A DNA stretch of 6,093 nucleotides, taken from the NCBI GenBank assembly GCA_019244945.1, contig JAFASD010000069.1, positions 1-6,093 of the forward strand. Direction: 5' to 3'. Shown here in pieces: positions 1 to 6,050 of the stretch (positions are counted from its first letter, which is position 1; every line of letters starts with the position of its first letter). A program made the translations under genes and the position numbers. The notes beneath the pieces are model-generated. The model worked only from the letters and a program-made list of their open reading frames with translations. It did not search any database and was not told the DNA's origin. Origin of the DNA: Acidobacteriaceae bacterium (GTDB lineage: Bacteria > Acidobacteriota > Terriglobia > Bryobacterales > Bryobacteraceae).

Positions 1-1
1 A

Positions 2-424
2 ATGAGGCGCAATCAACCCGCGGCAATCCTTCTCGCGGTTCTGCTGTTTGCTTCCGGAGTCGCGGTCGGCGCCCTGGCCCATCGCTATTACACAGCCACC
101 GCAGTCCGAGCCAGGTCTCCGGAAGGTTCGCGCCAGCACTACATCTCGGAAATGCAATCCAGGCTCAAGCTCACCTCCGCGCAGGTGAGCCAGCTCGAGG
201 CGATTGCCGATGACACCAAAGCCAAATTCAAGGCCATAAGAGATTCTTCCCGTCCCGAAATGCTCAAAATCAAACAGGACCACATCAGCCGCGTCAAAGC
301 GATCCTCACTCCAGAGCAGGTTCCACTTTACGAACAACTCGTAGCCGAGCGCGAGCGGCGCGCAAGAGACCAGGAAGATCACGATGGGCGCGAAGAACAA
401 CCACACGGAGGCCCGCACCGCTGA
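2..424 (+). CDS. Membrane-anchored LTxxQ-motif protein (Spy/CpxP/CnrX-like periplasmic sensor or chaperone)
   Basis: A 140-residue protein with one hydrophobic segment at about residues 7-26, preceded by RR at 2-3, so it is probably an N-terminally anchored protein facing the periplasm. The rest is charged and helical. It carries two LTxxQ motifs, LTSAQ at 57-61 and LTPEQ at 102-106, about 45 residues apart, the arrangement seen in the Spy/CpxP and CnrX-type metal or envelope-stress families. Residues 116-140 form a very charged tail (RERRARDQ, then D/E/H-rich, ending HGGPHR) that could be disordered or bind metal; this is inference. The ATG begins at the second base of the window, so its ribosome site and any longer start cannot be judged, though MRRNQ followed by a hydrophobic run looks like a natural N-terminus. 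In other bacteria such genes often follow an ECF sigma factor and anti-sigma factor, which would lie outside this window. The family assignment is moderate and the ligand unknown. Confidence 0.75.
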   Translation: MRRNQPAAILLAVLLFASGVAVGALAHRYYTATAVRARSPEGSRQHYISEMQSRLKLTSAQVSQLEAIADDTKAKFKAIRDSSRPEMLKIKQDHISRVKAILTPEQVPLYEQLVAERERRARDQEDHDGREEQPHGGPHR

Positions 425-450
425 GTAACACCTCGGCGCCCCTGCTGTTG

Positions 451-456
451 TAGAAT
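451..456 (+). promoter_or_regulatory. Putative -10 element (TAGAAT) for a near-leaderless transcript
   Basis: TAGAAT matches TATAAT at five of six bases and ends 9 nt before the TTG start at 466, with no Shine-Dalgarno sequence between. Transcription starting 6-8 nt downstream would leave almost no 5' UTR. No good -35 is visible 16-18 nt upstream. The call rests on position and on similar hexamers before 4117 and 4681. Confidence 0.4.
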
Positions 457-465
457 TAGTCCGCT

Positions 466-1908
466 TTGATTCGCCCATATCTTCTCACCGCCGCCGCGCT
501 GTCGATATTTCTGCCACGCCTAAACGGGCAGAGCCCCATCACTCCCCAACTCCAGCCGTTCGTCACGATCAGCGATCCCGTCGTCGCGCTCCTTCACGTG
601 CGCATCATTGATGGAATGGGTGGCCCGGAACGAGCCGATCAGACCATCCTCCTCGACCACGGCACAATTTCCTCCGTCGGCGACTTCGCTTCGACTCAGG
701 TTCCGGCCAATGCGCGAAGGATCGAGCTGACCGGCCACACCGTTTACCCGGGCCTCGTCGGAATGCATGAGCACCTGTTCTATCCTGCCTTCTACCCGCC
801 CGGCAGTTTCCCGCTCTACAACGAGCAAGCGTTCAGCGCCCCGCGCCTCTATCTCGCCTCCGGCGTAACCACCATGCGAACCACCGGATCGCTCGAGCCA
901 TACACCGACATCAATGTAAGAAGGCTGATCAACGAGGGCAAAATGCCCGGGCCCAACATCGACGTAACCGGACCCTACATTGAAGGACCCGGCGGCTACT
1001 CCATCCAGATGCCCTCCATCCAGTCTCCGGACCAGGCCCGCCGTCTCGTCGAGTACTGGGCGCAGGAAGGATCGACATCGTTCAAGGCCTACATGAACAT
1101 CTCCCACGACGCGCTCGCTGCCGCAATTAAAGCCGCGCACGAACGAGGCATCAAAATCACCGGGCATCTCTGTTCGGTCGGCTTTACCGAAGCCGCCGAA
1201 CTGGGCATCGACGACCTCGAGCATGGTCTCCTCGTCGACACGGAATTTACACCCGGAAAACAGCGCGACATCTGCCCCGATACTCGCCAGAGCACGGCTT
1301 CCATTCAGGACCTCGATCTCAAAGGTCAGGCCGCTCAGAAAATGATTCACGCTCTGGTGGACCATAAAGTCGCGGTTACCTCCACGCTGGCCGTATTCGA
1401 TGCCATGATCCCTGGCCGGCCGCCACTCGAAGAACGCATGCTGGACGCTATGTCCCCCGAAGCTGCCGAAAGCTATCTGGCTGCCAAGAACCGCGCTGAA
1501 TCAAACCCAAACGCCCGCAACTTCAGCTGGCTCAAAAAAGAAATGGATTTTGAGCGCGAATTTGTGGCGGCCGGCGGTTTGTTGATCGCCGGTTGTGATC
1601 CCACCGGGAACGGCGGCGCGCTCCCCGGCTTCGGCGACCAGCGTAATCTGGAATTATTGGTGGAAGCGGGCTTTAAGCCGGAAGAGGCCATTCGAATTTA
1701 CACCTACAATGGCGCAACTTACCTCGGCCGCGTCGACCGGATTGGCTCGATTGCGCCCGGTAAGCAAGCGGATTTAATCGTTGTCGAAGGCGATCCGTCG
1801 GCGCGCATTGCGGATGTCGAGAAAGTCAAATACGTCTTCAAGGAAGGCATCGCGTACGACCCCGCAAAGCTGATCGAATCTGTTCGAGGTGCGGTAGGAA
1901 TCCATTAG
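466..1908 (+). CDS. Exported metal-dependent amidohydrolase (COG1228, imidazolonepropionase-like)
   Basis: A 480-residue amidohydrolase-superfamily hydrolase that probably cleaves an amide, peptide or cyclic-imide bond in the periplasm. The metal-site residues appear in the expected order: HEH at 101-103, a Lys in SFKAY at 207 (candidate carboxylated bridging lysine), His in TGHL at 234, His in LEHG at 253 and Asp in GCDPTG at 378. The N-terminal beta domain holds HVRIIDGMGG (44-53), and the C-terminal PGKQADLIVV (431-440) is the usual superfamily ending. A hydrophobic segment at residues 4-16 suggests a signal peptide, although no clear AxA cleavage site is seen. The start is TTG: an in-frame TAG at 457-459 rules out anything longer, and the next Met (residue 51) would lose the signal peptide and part of the beta domain. 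The substrate cannot be read from sequence; related enzymes include prolidases and imidazolonepropionase. queG follows after 2 nt. Confidence 0.9.
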   Translation: MIRPYLLTAAALSIFLPRLNGQSPITPQLQPFVTISDPVVALLHVRIIDGMGGPERADQTILLDHGTISSVGDFASTQVPANARRIELTGHTVYPGLVGMHEHLFYPAFYPPGSFPLYNEQAFSAPRLYLASGVTTMRTTGSLEPYTDINVRRLINEGKMPGPNIDVTGPYIEGPGGYSIQMPSIQSPDQARRLVEYWAQEGSTSFKAYMNISHDALAAAIKAAHERGIKITGHLCSVGFTEAAELGIDDLEHGLLVDTEFTPGKQRDICPDTRQSTASIQDLDLKGQAAQKMIHALVDHKVAVTSTLAVFDAMIPGRPPLEERMLDAMSPEAAESYLAAKNRAESNPNARNFSWLKKEMDFEREFVAAGGLLIAGCDPTGNGGALPGFGDQRNLELLVEAGFKPEEAIRIYTYNGATYLGRVDRIGSIAPGKQADLIVVEGDPSARIADVEKVKYVFKEGIAYDPAKLIESVRGAVGIH

Positions 1909-1910
1909 CA

Positions 1911-2906
1911 GTGCCGATCACAGCGGAGCAAATCAAGAAACTCGCTCAAGCTTGCGGGTTCGAGCTGGCCGGCATCGCGCCCGCGTTGCCGCTCGACGAT
2001 TTCGCGCGATTTCAAGACTGGCGCGCCGGGGGCAGGGCCGGCGAAATGGCTTACCTCACAGATCGTCGCGGCGATCTGCGAAGCGATCCGCGCAATCTGC
2101 TTCCCAACGCCCAAAGCATCGTCTGTGTGGGCAAGCTGTACAACACCGACGCTCCGCATACGGCCGACATCGCCGATCCTGACCGAGGCTGGATCTCGCG
2201 ATATGCATGGGGCCGGGATTATCACGACTTGCTGCGCCAGAGTCTCGAGCTGCTGGTCGAGCGCATTGCCGACATGCACGGCGAGCCATTCGAATGGAAG
2301 ATTTGCGTCGACACCGCGCCGCTCCTCGAGCGCTCCTACGCGCGAGCCGCCGGACTCGGTTGGATCGGAAGAAACACTTGCTTGATCAACCAAGAGCAAG
2401 GCTCCTGGTTTTTCTTGGGCGAGCTGCTTCTATCTATACCGCTTGCGCCCGATTCGCCGCCTCCAGACCGTTGCGGAACCTGCCGCCGCTGCATCGATGC
2501 CTGCCCCACGGAGGCGCTTGTTCCCGACGGTTGCAATGGATGGACACTCGATTCCCGCCGCTGTGTCTCGTATCTCACGATCGAAAAGCGAGGCGCTCTT
2601 CCCGACGACTTGCGCCGCGAAATCGGGAATCATCTTTTCGGCTGCGACATCTGTCAGGATGTATGCCCCTGGAATCGCGACGCTCCGCTAACCAGCGACC
2701 AGGCGTTTGCGCCGGCCGAGTTCGCTCCCCATCTCGATGCAGTCGCGCGTCTTACCGAGAAAGAGTTCCGCACACGTTTTCGGCATTCGCCCCTGTGGCG
2801 CGCCAAGTACGCCGGATTCATGCGGAACGTTTTCAATGCGATAAGCAATATGGCGGGTATCGAAGAAAGTTCATGCAGTTCAGCAGGCAAGCCATCGCCT
2901 TCCTGA
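1911..2906 (+). CDS. queG: Epoxyqueuosine reductase QueG (cobalamin- and 4Fe-4S-dependent)
   Basis: This cytoplasmic enzyme performs the last step of queuosine synthesis, reducing epoxyqueuosine to queuosine in the wobble position of GUN-anticodon tRNAs, using cobalamin and two 4Fe-4S clusters. Hallmarks visible: VDTAPLLER with Asp134, the position of the catalytic acid in characterised QueG; GLGWIGRNTCLI at 148-159; CGTCRRCIDACPT with Cys188, 191, 194 and 198; RRCVSYLTIEKRG with Cys218; and GCDICQDVCPWN with Cys245, 248 and 252. The start is GTG at 1911, 2 nt after the amidohydrolase stop, with a modest AGGA at 1896-1899; the N-terminus (MPITAEQIKKLAQACGFELA) fits the family. At 331 residues it is shorter than the roughly 380-residue E. 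coli and Bacillus proteins and ends soon after the conserved RN..NAISN segment, so the C-terminal HEAT-like extension is absent. Its last 11 residues lie in the overlap with the next gene. Confidence 0.96.
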   Translation: MPITAEQIKKLAQACGFELAGIAPALPLDDFARFQDWRAGGRAGEMAYLTDRRGDLRSDPRNLLPNAQSIVCVGKLYNTDAPHTADIADPDRGWISRYAWGRDYHDLLRQSLELLVERIADMHGEPFEWKICVDTAPLLERSYARAAGLGWIGRNTCLINQEQGSWFFLGELLLSIPLAPDSPPPDRCGTCRRCIDACPTEALVPDGCNGWTLDSRRCVSYLTIEKRGALPDDLRREIGNHLFGCDICQDVCPWNRDAPLTSDQAFAPAEFAPHLDAVARLTEKEFRTRFRHSPLWRAKYAGFMRNVFNAISNMAGIEESSCSSAGKPSPS

Positions 2907-4087
2907 TGGCGTTCCTGAGTGCGTCACTCTTATACGCGGGCATAGCGCCGACTGTCGAAGACCCACTCACCAATCCGGGATTCGTCCACTTTTACAACAA
3001 CGAGTTTGACCAGGCGGTGGCCTGGTTCGAGCAAGAACTCAAAACACATTCGGACTCACCAGAGTTGTACAATCACGTCGCCCAGGGCATTCTTTACCGC
3101 GAGATGCTTCGCGACGGAGCTCTCGAAAGCCAGCTGGTCAGCGGGAACAATCCCTTTCTGCGGCGTCCGAAGATGGAAATCAGCGCTGCCGATAAAGCCC
3201 GTTTCGACACGTGCATCGATCAAACGCTAAAGCTGACGAGCGCCGCGCTCGCCAAAGATCCCCACGATATAGCCGCCCTGTATGCCCAGGGAGTGGCGCA
3301 TGGGCTCCGCGCCAATTACCTGTTCCTGGTCGAGAAGGCCTGGGTCGAGGCACTCCGCGAAGCCACCGCTGCACGCAAGGCCGATCAAGAGATTGTCTCG
3401 ATTGATCCAAGCTTCATCGACGCTCGCCTCCTCCTGGGTCTGAACCAGTACGTTGTCGGTGCGCTTCCGTTCTACATGCGAGCGCTCGGCTTTCTCGGGG
3501 GTTTCCATGGCGATAAAGAAGCCGGCATCCGCGAGTTGGAGTTGGTTGCCAAAAGCGGAGTCATGAATCGCTACGACGCCGAAGTGCTCCTGGCCGCCAT
3601 TTACAGGAGAGAGCGCAAAGCTCAACAAGCGATCCCGTTACTGAAGGATTTGGCCGAGAGATTCCCCCGTAACTACCTGCTGCGTTTCGAGCAGGTCCAG
3701 ATGTACAGCGACCTCGGCAATAAGAATTCGGCTCTTCAAGTCTTGGCCGAAATCGATGACCTGCGCACGCGCGGAGCACCGGGATATGCGGACCTCCCTC
3801 TCGAAAAAATCAAATATCTGAAAGGAAACTTATTGTTTTGGTACGGCGATCTCGATCCTGCCTTGACGGATTTAAAGGAAGCCACTCGAAACGCCGATAA
3901 ACTGGATTTGAACACCGCTGTTTTGGCTTGGCTACGCATAGGCCAGACCTATGACTTGCAGGGCAACCATCAACAAGCCATAGGAGCCTACCGGGAAACT
4001 ATGAAAACCGCTCCCAAATCTCAAGCTGCAACCGAAGCTAGCACCTACATCTCCAATCCTTACCGGCGTAAGAGGTCGACCGGGTAG
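2873..4087 (+). CDS. Exported tetratricopeptide-repeat protein
   Basis: A 404-residue protein with an N-terminal signal peptide (Arg5, then a hydrophobic core at 7-22 ending near YAG), so it is probably periplasmic or lipid-surface-facing. The rest is helical TPR-like repeats: NNEFDQAVAWFEQEL (42-56), a central block with HGLRANYLFLVEKAW (143-157) and SIDPSFIDARLLLGL (176-190), then GDKEAGIRELELVAKSG (213-229), AQQAIPLLKDLAERFPRN (250-267), and a classical C-terminal unit, LAWLRIGQTYDLQGNHQQAI (361-380). No catalytic motif is seen; a scaffold or assembly role is the default guess. The chosen ATG lies 34 nt inside queG, after a purine-rich GAAGAAAG stretch (2862-2869). A second in-frame ATG at 2906-2908 overlaps the queG stop (TGATG) but would remove the positively charged start of the signal peptide. 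An open frame continues upstream of 2873, but there it only shadows queG. Confidence 0.85.
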   Translation: MQFSRQAIAFLMAFLSASLLYAGIAPTVEDPLTNPGFVHFYNNEFDQAVAWFEQELKTHSDSPELYNHVAQGILYREMLRDGALESQLVSGNNPFLRRPKMEISAADKARFDTCIDQTLKLTSAALAKDPHDIAALYAQGVAHGLRANYLFLVEKAWVEALREATAARKADQEIVSIDPSFIDARLLLGLNQYVVGALPFYMRALGFLGGFHGDKEAGIRELELVAKSGVMNRYDAEVLLAAIYRRERKAQQAIPLLKDLAERFPRNYLLRFEQVQMYSDLGNKNSALQVLAEIDDLRTRGAPGYADLPLEKIKYLKGNLLFWYGDLDPALTDLKEATRNADKLDLNTAVLAWLRIGQTYDLQGNHQQAIGAYRETMKTAPKSQAATEASTYISNPYRRKRSTG

Positions 4088-4101
4088 AGACCCAAAAGAG
4101 A

Positions 4102-4107
4102 TACAGT
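4102..4107 (+). promoter_or_regulatory. Putative -10 element (TACAGT) for a near-leaderless transcript
   Basis: TACAGT lies in the 29-nt gap after the TPR gene and ends 9 nt before the ATG at 4117, the same spacing as TAGAAT before the amidohydrolase. The sequence between it and the ATG is AT-rich (TAATAAATC) with no Shine-Dalgarno core. GAGAT just upstream is a poor ribosome site, and no convincing -35 is seen. Confidence 0.35.
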
Positions 4108-4116
4108 AATAAATCA

Positions 4117-4647
4117 ATGCAGCCCCTCGCCCAACTCGAGCCCGGCACTCCGAAAGATGTTCTCTACCAGCAGCTCTGCCAGCAGTTACAGGAACTCTTG
4201 GGAGAAGAGCAGAATTTCATCGCCAATGCGGCAAACACTTCCGCACTGCTGTTTCACCTGCTGCCGGACGTAAACTGGGCCGGCTTCTACATCGCCGATG
4301 GTCAGGATCTCGTGCTCGGTCCGTTCCAAGGAAAGCCGGCCTGTGTTCGTATTCCTTTCGGAAAAGGTGTTTGCGGCGCCGCCGCAGCCCAACGGCGCAC
4401 CGTGGTCGTTCCAGATGTAACTAAGTTCGATGGCCATATTTTCTGCGACGTCTCCTCTCAATCGGAAATCGTGGTCCCGCTCCTCAATTGGGGCAAGCTG
4501 CTAGGCGTCTTGGATGTCGATAGCGCAACTATCAATCGTTTCGACGAAGATGATAAAGAAGGCATGGAATCGCTCGTCTCGGTATTCCTCGCATCACAAA
4601 CGACAAACGATTTGCCCGATCTCAACGGAGAAGCGGCACTCAGTTAG
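4117..4647 (+). CDS. msrC: Free methionine-(R)-sulfoxide reductase (GAF-domain fRMsr)
   Basis: A 176-residue single GAF-domain enzyme that reduces free L-methionine-(R)-sulfoxide to methionine in the cytoplasm, probably recycled by thioredoxin; it repairs oxidised methionine not bound in protein. The diagnostic cysteines are all present: Cys76 in KPACVRIPFGKGVCG, Cys86 in the same block, and Cys110 in FDGHIFCDVSSQSEIVVP. Their spacing (10 and 24 residues) equals that of E. coli MsrC (84, 94, 118) and the yeast enzyme. Other family segments are NWAGFYI (53-59), LVLGPFQG (65-72), TVVVPDV (95-101) and GKLLGVLDVDS (126-136). Length is near the usual 150-175, with a short extra polar tail after about residue 160. 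The ATG has no clear ribosome site but has a -10-like TACAGT just before it, so it may have its own promoter despite the 29-nt gap. Confidence 0.95.
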   Translation: MQPLAQLEPGTPKDVLYQQLCQQLQELLGEEQNFIANAANTSALLFHLLPDVNWAGFYIADGQDLVLGPFQGKPACVRIPFGKGVCGAAAAQRRTVVVPDVTKFDGHIFCDVSSQSEIVVPLLNWGKLLGVLDVDSATINRFDEDDKEGMESLVSVFLASQTTNDLPDLNGEAALS

Positions 4648-4669
4648 TCCCGCGCCACGCTCCTCCCAC

Positions 4670-4675
4670 TACACT
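4670..4675 (+). promoter_or_regulatory. Putative -10 element (TACACT) for a leaderless transcript
   Basis: TACACT ends 5 nt before the TTG start at 4681, in a 33-nt gap with no Shine-Dalgarno sequence. Initiation at the normal distance would fall at the first bases of the TTG, giving a leaderless mRNA. The in-frame TGA at 4675-4677 overlaps the hexamer. It matches TATAAT at only four of six bases. Confidence 0.4.
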
Positions 4676-4680
4676 GAGAC

Positions 4681-5604
4681 TTGGCGACCTTTACTACTCC
4701 GCCTCCTGATCTGGACACGTTAGCGATTCGTGCGCGGCAGCTCGCAGCCATGGGCCAGCTGCACGCAGCTCGTGAGCACTGGGCTGCCGCGCTAAAATTC
4801 GTGCCGCCGGACTCTGCGCAAGCTCGCGCAATCGCCCGCGAGATCGCCAAACTCGATGAAAAGCTCTCGCCCGCGCCGCGCAAAACGGACTGGAAGAAGC
4901 GCCTCGGCCCCTTGGGCGTTTTGATTGCGGCTCTTGCGAAGTATAAGACGGTCGCGCTGCTTTTTCTAACCAAGGCCAAATTCCTGATTAGCATTCTCGC
5001 GTTTGTCGGCCTCTATTGGAGCCTCTTCGGAAAGTGGTTCGCGATTGGACTCACGGCTTCGGTACTCATGCACGAGATGGGTCATTACGTCATGGTCCGG
5101 CGATTTGGTTTCGCCGCTGAGTTGCCCATGTTCCTGCCAGGGCTGGGGGCTTATGTGAAATGGAATGGCGCCAATGTCGATCCTAGCGTTCGAGCTCAGA
5201 TCTCTTTGGCCGGCCCGCTCTTCGGGTTTATCTCCGGCTTAATCGCTTACGGACTCTTTCTCTCGACCGGCCATAACGTCTGGCTCGCGGTTGCGCAGTT
5301 CGCCGGTTGGCTCAACCTGCTGAATTTGATTCCCGTATCCATTTTCGATGGAAGTTCCGCGATGAATGCGCTGGGAGCGCAAGGGCGCCTGGCCGTACTC
5401 CTGATCAGCTTAGTCCTGTTTTTCATGTTGCAGGAATGGGTCTTCCTGTTTGTTGCCCTCGGGACCGGCTACAGAATTTGGAAGCGCGACTTTCCCGCCG
5501 AGCCGCGACAGGGAATCGCATACTATTTCATCGCACTGATTCTGGCGAACGGTTTTTTGAGTTGGTATACGCTGAACCAGGCGCGCACCTTGTTTGCCCG
5601 TTAG
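4681..5604 (+). CDS. Site-2 protease family (M50) membrane metalloprotease with TPR-like N-terminus
   Basis: A 307-residue intramembrane zinc protease homologue. HEMGH at 131-135 in a membrane segment provides HExxH (His131, His135, Glu132), and LNLIPVSIFDGSS at 214-226 holds the third zinc ligand, Asp223, within the N..P...DG motif. Membrane segments are likely at about 76-112 (one or two), 117-135, 174-196, 201-219, 237-260 and 277-297. Residues 10-60 are soluble and helical (LAIRARQLAAMGQLHAAREH, then WAAALKFVPPDS), resembling one TPR-like helix pair, perhaps for substrate or partner binding; this is inference. The usual DGG of the third motif is DGS here. No PDZ domain is seen, unlike RseP. 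The start is TTG: an in-frame TGA at 4675-4677 leaves no earlier start, and the first ATG (4750, Met24) would cut the helix pair. The substrate is unknown. Confidence 0.88.
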   Translation: MATFTTPPPDLDTLAIRARQLAAMGQLHAAREHWAAALKFVPPDSAQARAIAREIAKLDEKLSPAPRKTDWKKRLGPLGVLIAALAKYKTVALLFLTKAKFLISILAFVGLYWSLFGKWFAIGLTASVLMHEMGHYVMVRRFGFAAELPMFLPGLGAYVKWNGANVDPSVRAQISLAGPLFGFISGLIAYGLFLSTGHNVWLAVAQFAGWLNLLNLIPVSIFDGSSAMNALGAQGRLAVLLISLVLFFMLQEWVFLFVALGTGYRIWKRDFPAEPRQGIAYYFIALILANGFLSWYTLNQARTLFAR

Positions 5605-5666
5605 AGGCATGATTAAGCCGCGATGAACCCAGTACACGTTCTACCGCCCGCCACGTTTATCTGGTC

Positions 5667-5671
5667 AGGAG
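5667..5671 (+). promoter_or_regulatory. Shine-Dalgarno site AGGAG
   Basis: AGGAG ends 10 nt before the ATG at 5682. It is the clearest ribosome-binding site in the window and fixes that start. The 77-nt gap from 5605 to 5681 is the longest between two genes here and probably also holds a promoter, but no hexamer pair stands out. Confidence 0.7.
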
Positions 5672-5681
5672 CGGTAAAAAC

Positions 5682-5981
5682 ATGAAAAAGAAATTGCTTG
5701 TCGGAGTTGCTGGTCTGCTACTTGCCAGCTCCTCAATGTTCGCCGGGTGGAGGGTTGGGTTCGGCTTTCGCGGCGGCTATTATGCGCCTCGGTACGGAGC
5801 TTACGTCGGAGTCGCGCCTGGATATTATTACGCGCCCGCGCCTTATGCTTACAGCTACGCGGCTCCAGCGCCATATGTCGCGGCTGCGCCATTCTATGGC
5901 GCAGTTTGGTTCCCCGGTCGTTGGGGATACGGACCGCGCGGCAGATACTGGGTCCGAGGCTATTGGGGACATCGCCGCTAA
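5682..5981 (+). CDS. Small exported Tyr/Ala/Pro-rich protein with aromatic W/Y/G/R C-terminus
   Basis: A 99-residue protein with a textbook signal peptide: MKKK, a hydrophobic core at about 5-17, and a likely cleavage after SSSMFA at residue 21. The mature part is about 78 residues, low in complexity and unusually rich in Tyr, Ala, Pro, Gly and Arg: GWRVGFGFRGGYYAPRYG (22-39), then YYYAPAPYAYSYAAPAPY (48-65). It ends in WFPGRWGYGPRGRYWVRGYW (76-95) followed by GHRR, resembling the YXWGXW-type aromatic motifs of small secreted or envelope proteins. There is no Cys and no acidic residue in the mature chain, so it should be strongly basic and could bind surface polysaccharide or other envelope polymers; that is inference. 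The signal peptide and a strong AGGAG make it a real gene; the function is not recognised. Confidence 0.85.
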   Translation: MKKKLLVGVAGLLLASSSMFAGWRVGFGFRGGYYAPRYGAYVGVAPGYYYAPAPYAYSYAAPAPYVAAAPFYGAVWFPGRWGYGPRGRYWVRGYWGHRR

Positions 5982-6009
5982 TCGCGCGCCTGCCCCGAGA
6001 CCAGGTGGA

Positions 6010-6033
6010 CTGGCCGGGATTGCCCCCGGCCAG
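6010..6033 (+). terminator. GC-rich hairpin after the last gene, possible terminator
   Basis: A perfect 9-bp inverted repeat, CTGGCCGGG (6010-6018) and CCCGGCCAG (6025-6033), with a 6-nt loop ATTGCC, begins 29 nt after the 5981 stop. Stability and position suit transcription termination or 3'-end protection. There is no T-run after the stem (CTTGCTGC follows), so it is not a standard intrinsic terminator. Confidence 0.4.
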
Positions 6034-6037
6034 CTTG

Positions 6038-6050
6038 CTGCAATCTGCAG
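6038..6050 (+). repeat. Small inverted repeat CTGCA-ATC-TGCAG
   Basis: A 5-bp stem with a 3-nt loop lies 4 nt after the stronger hairpin at 6010-6033. On its own it is weak and could be chance; as a pair the two stems might form a tandem 3'-end structure. The rest of 5982-6093 holds nothing else that I can support. Confidence 0.25.

Noticed and set aside
520..1365. 281-codon open frame on the - strand opposite the amidohydrolase
   Set aside because: It lies wholly inside a clearly real gene with intact active-site motifs. Its translation shows no recognisable domain, and high-GC codon use commonly opens antisense frames.
1905..2399. 164-codon - strand frame opposite queG
   Set aside because: It is antisense to conserved QueG coding sequence, has no recognisable motif, and its neighbours are all on the + strand.
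2207..2872. Upstream open extension of the TPR frame through queG
   Set aside because: The translation there is Arg-rich with no domain and overlaps the QueG catalytic and Fe-S motifs. A signal peptide begins at 2873, so this is frame shadow rather than a fusion.
5605..5681. Promoter, riboswitch or small ORF in the 77-nt gap before the small exported gene
   Set aside because: ATG 5610 gives only five codons, and no convincing -35/-10 pair or paired structure is visible; only the AGGAG is supported.
466..5981. The whole run read as one new functional system or defence island
   Set aside because: QueG, MsrC and the amidohydrolase are ordinary, separable functions. No nuclease, toxin, transposase or repeat array is present, and likely internal promoters argue against a single operon.
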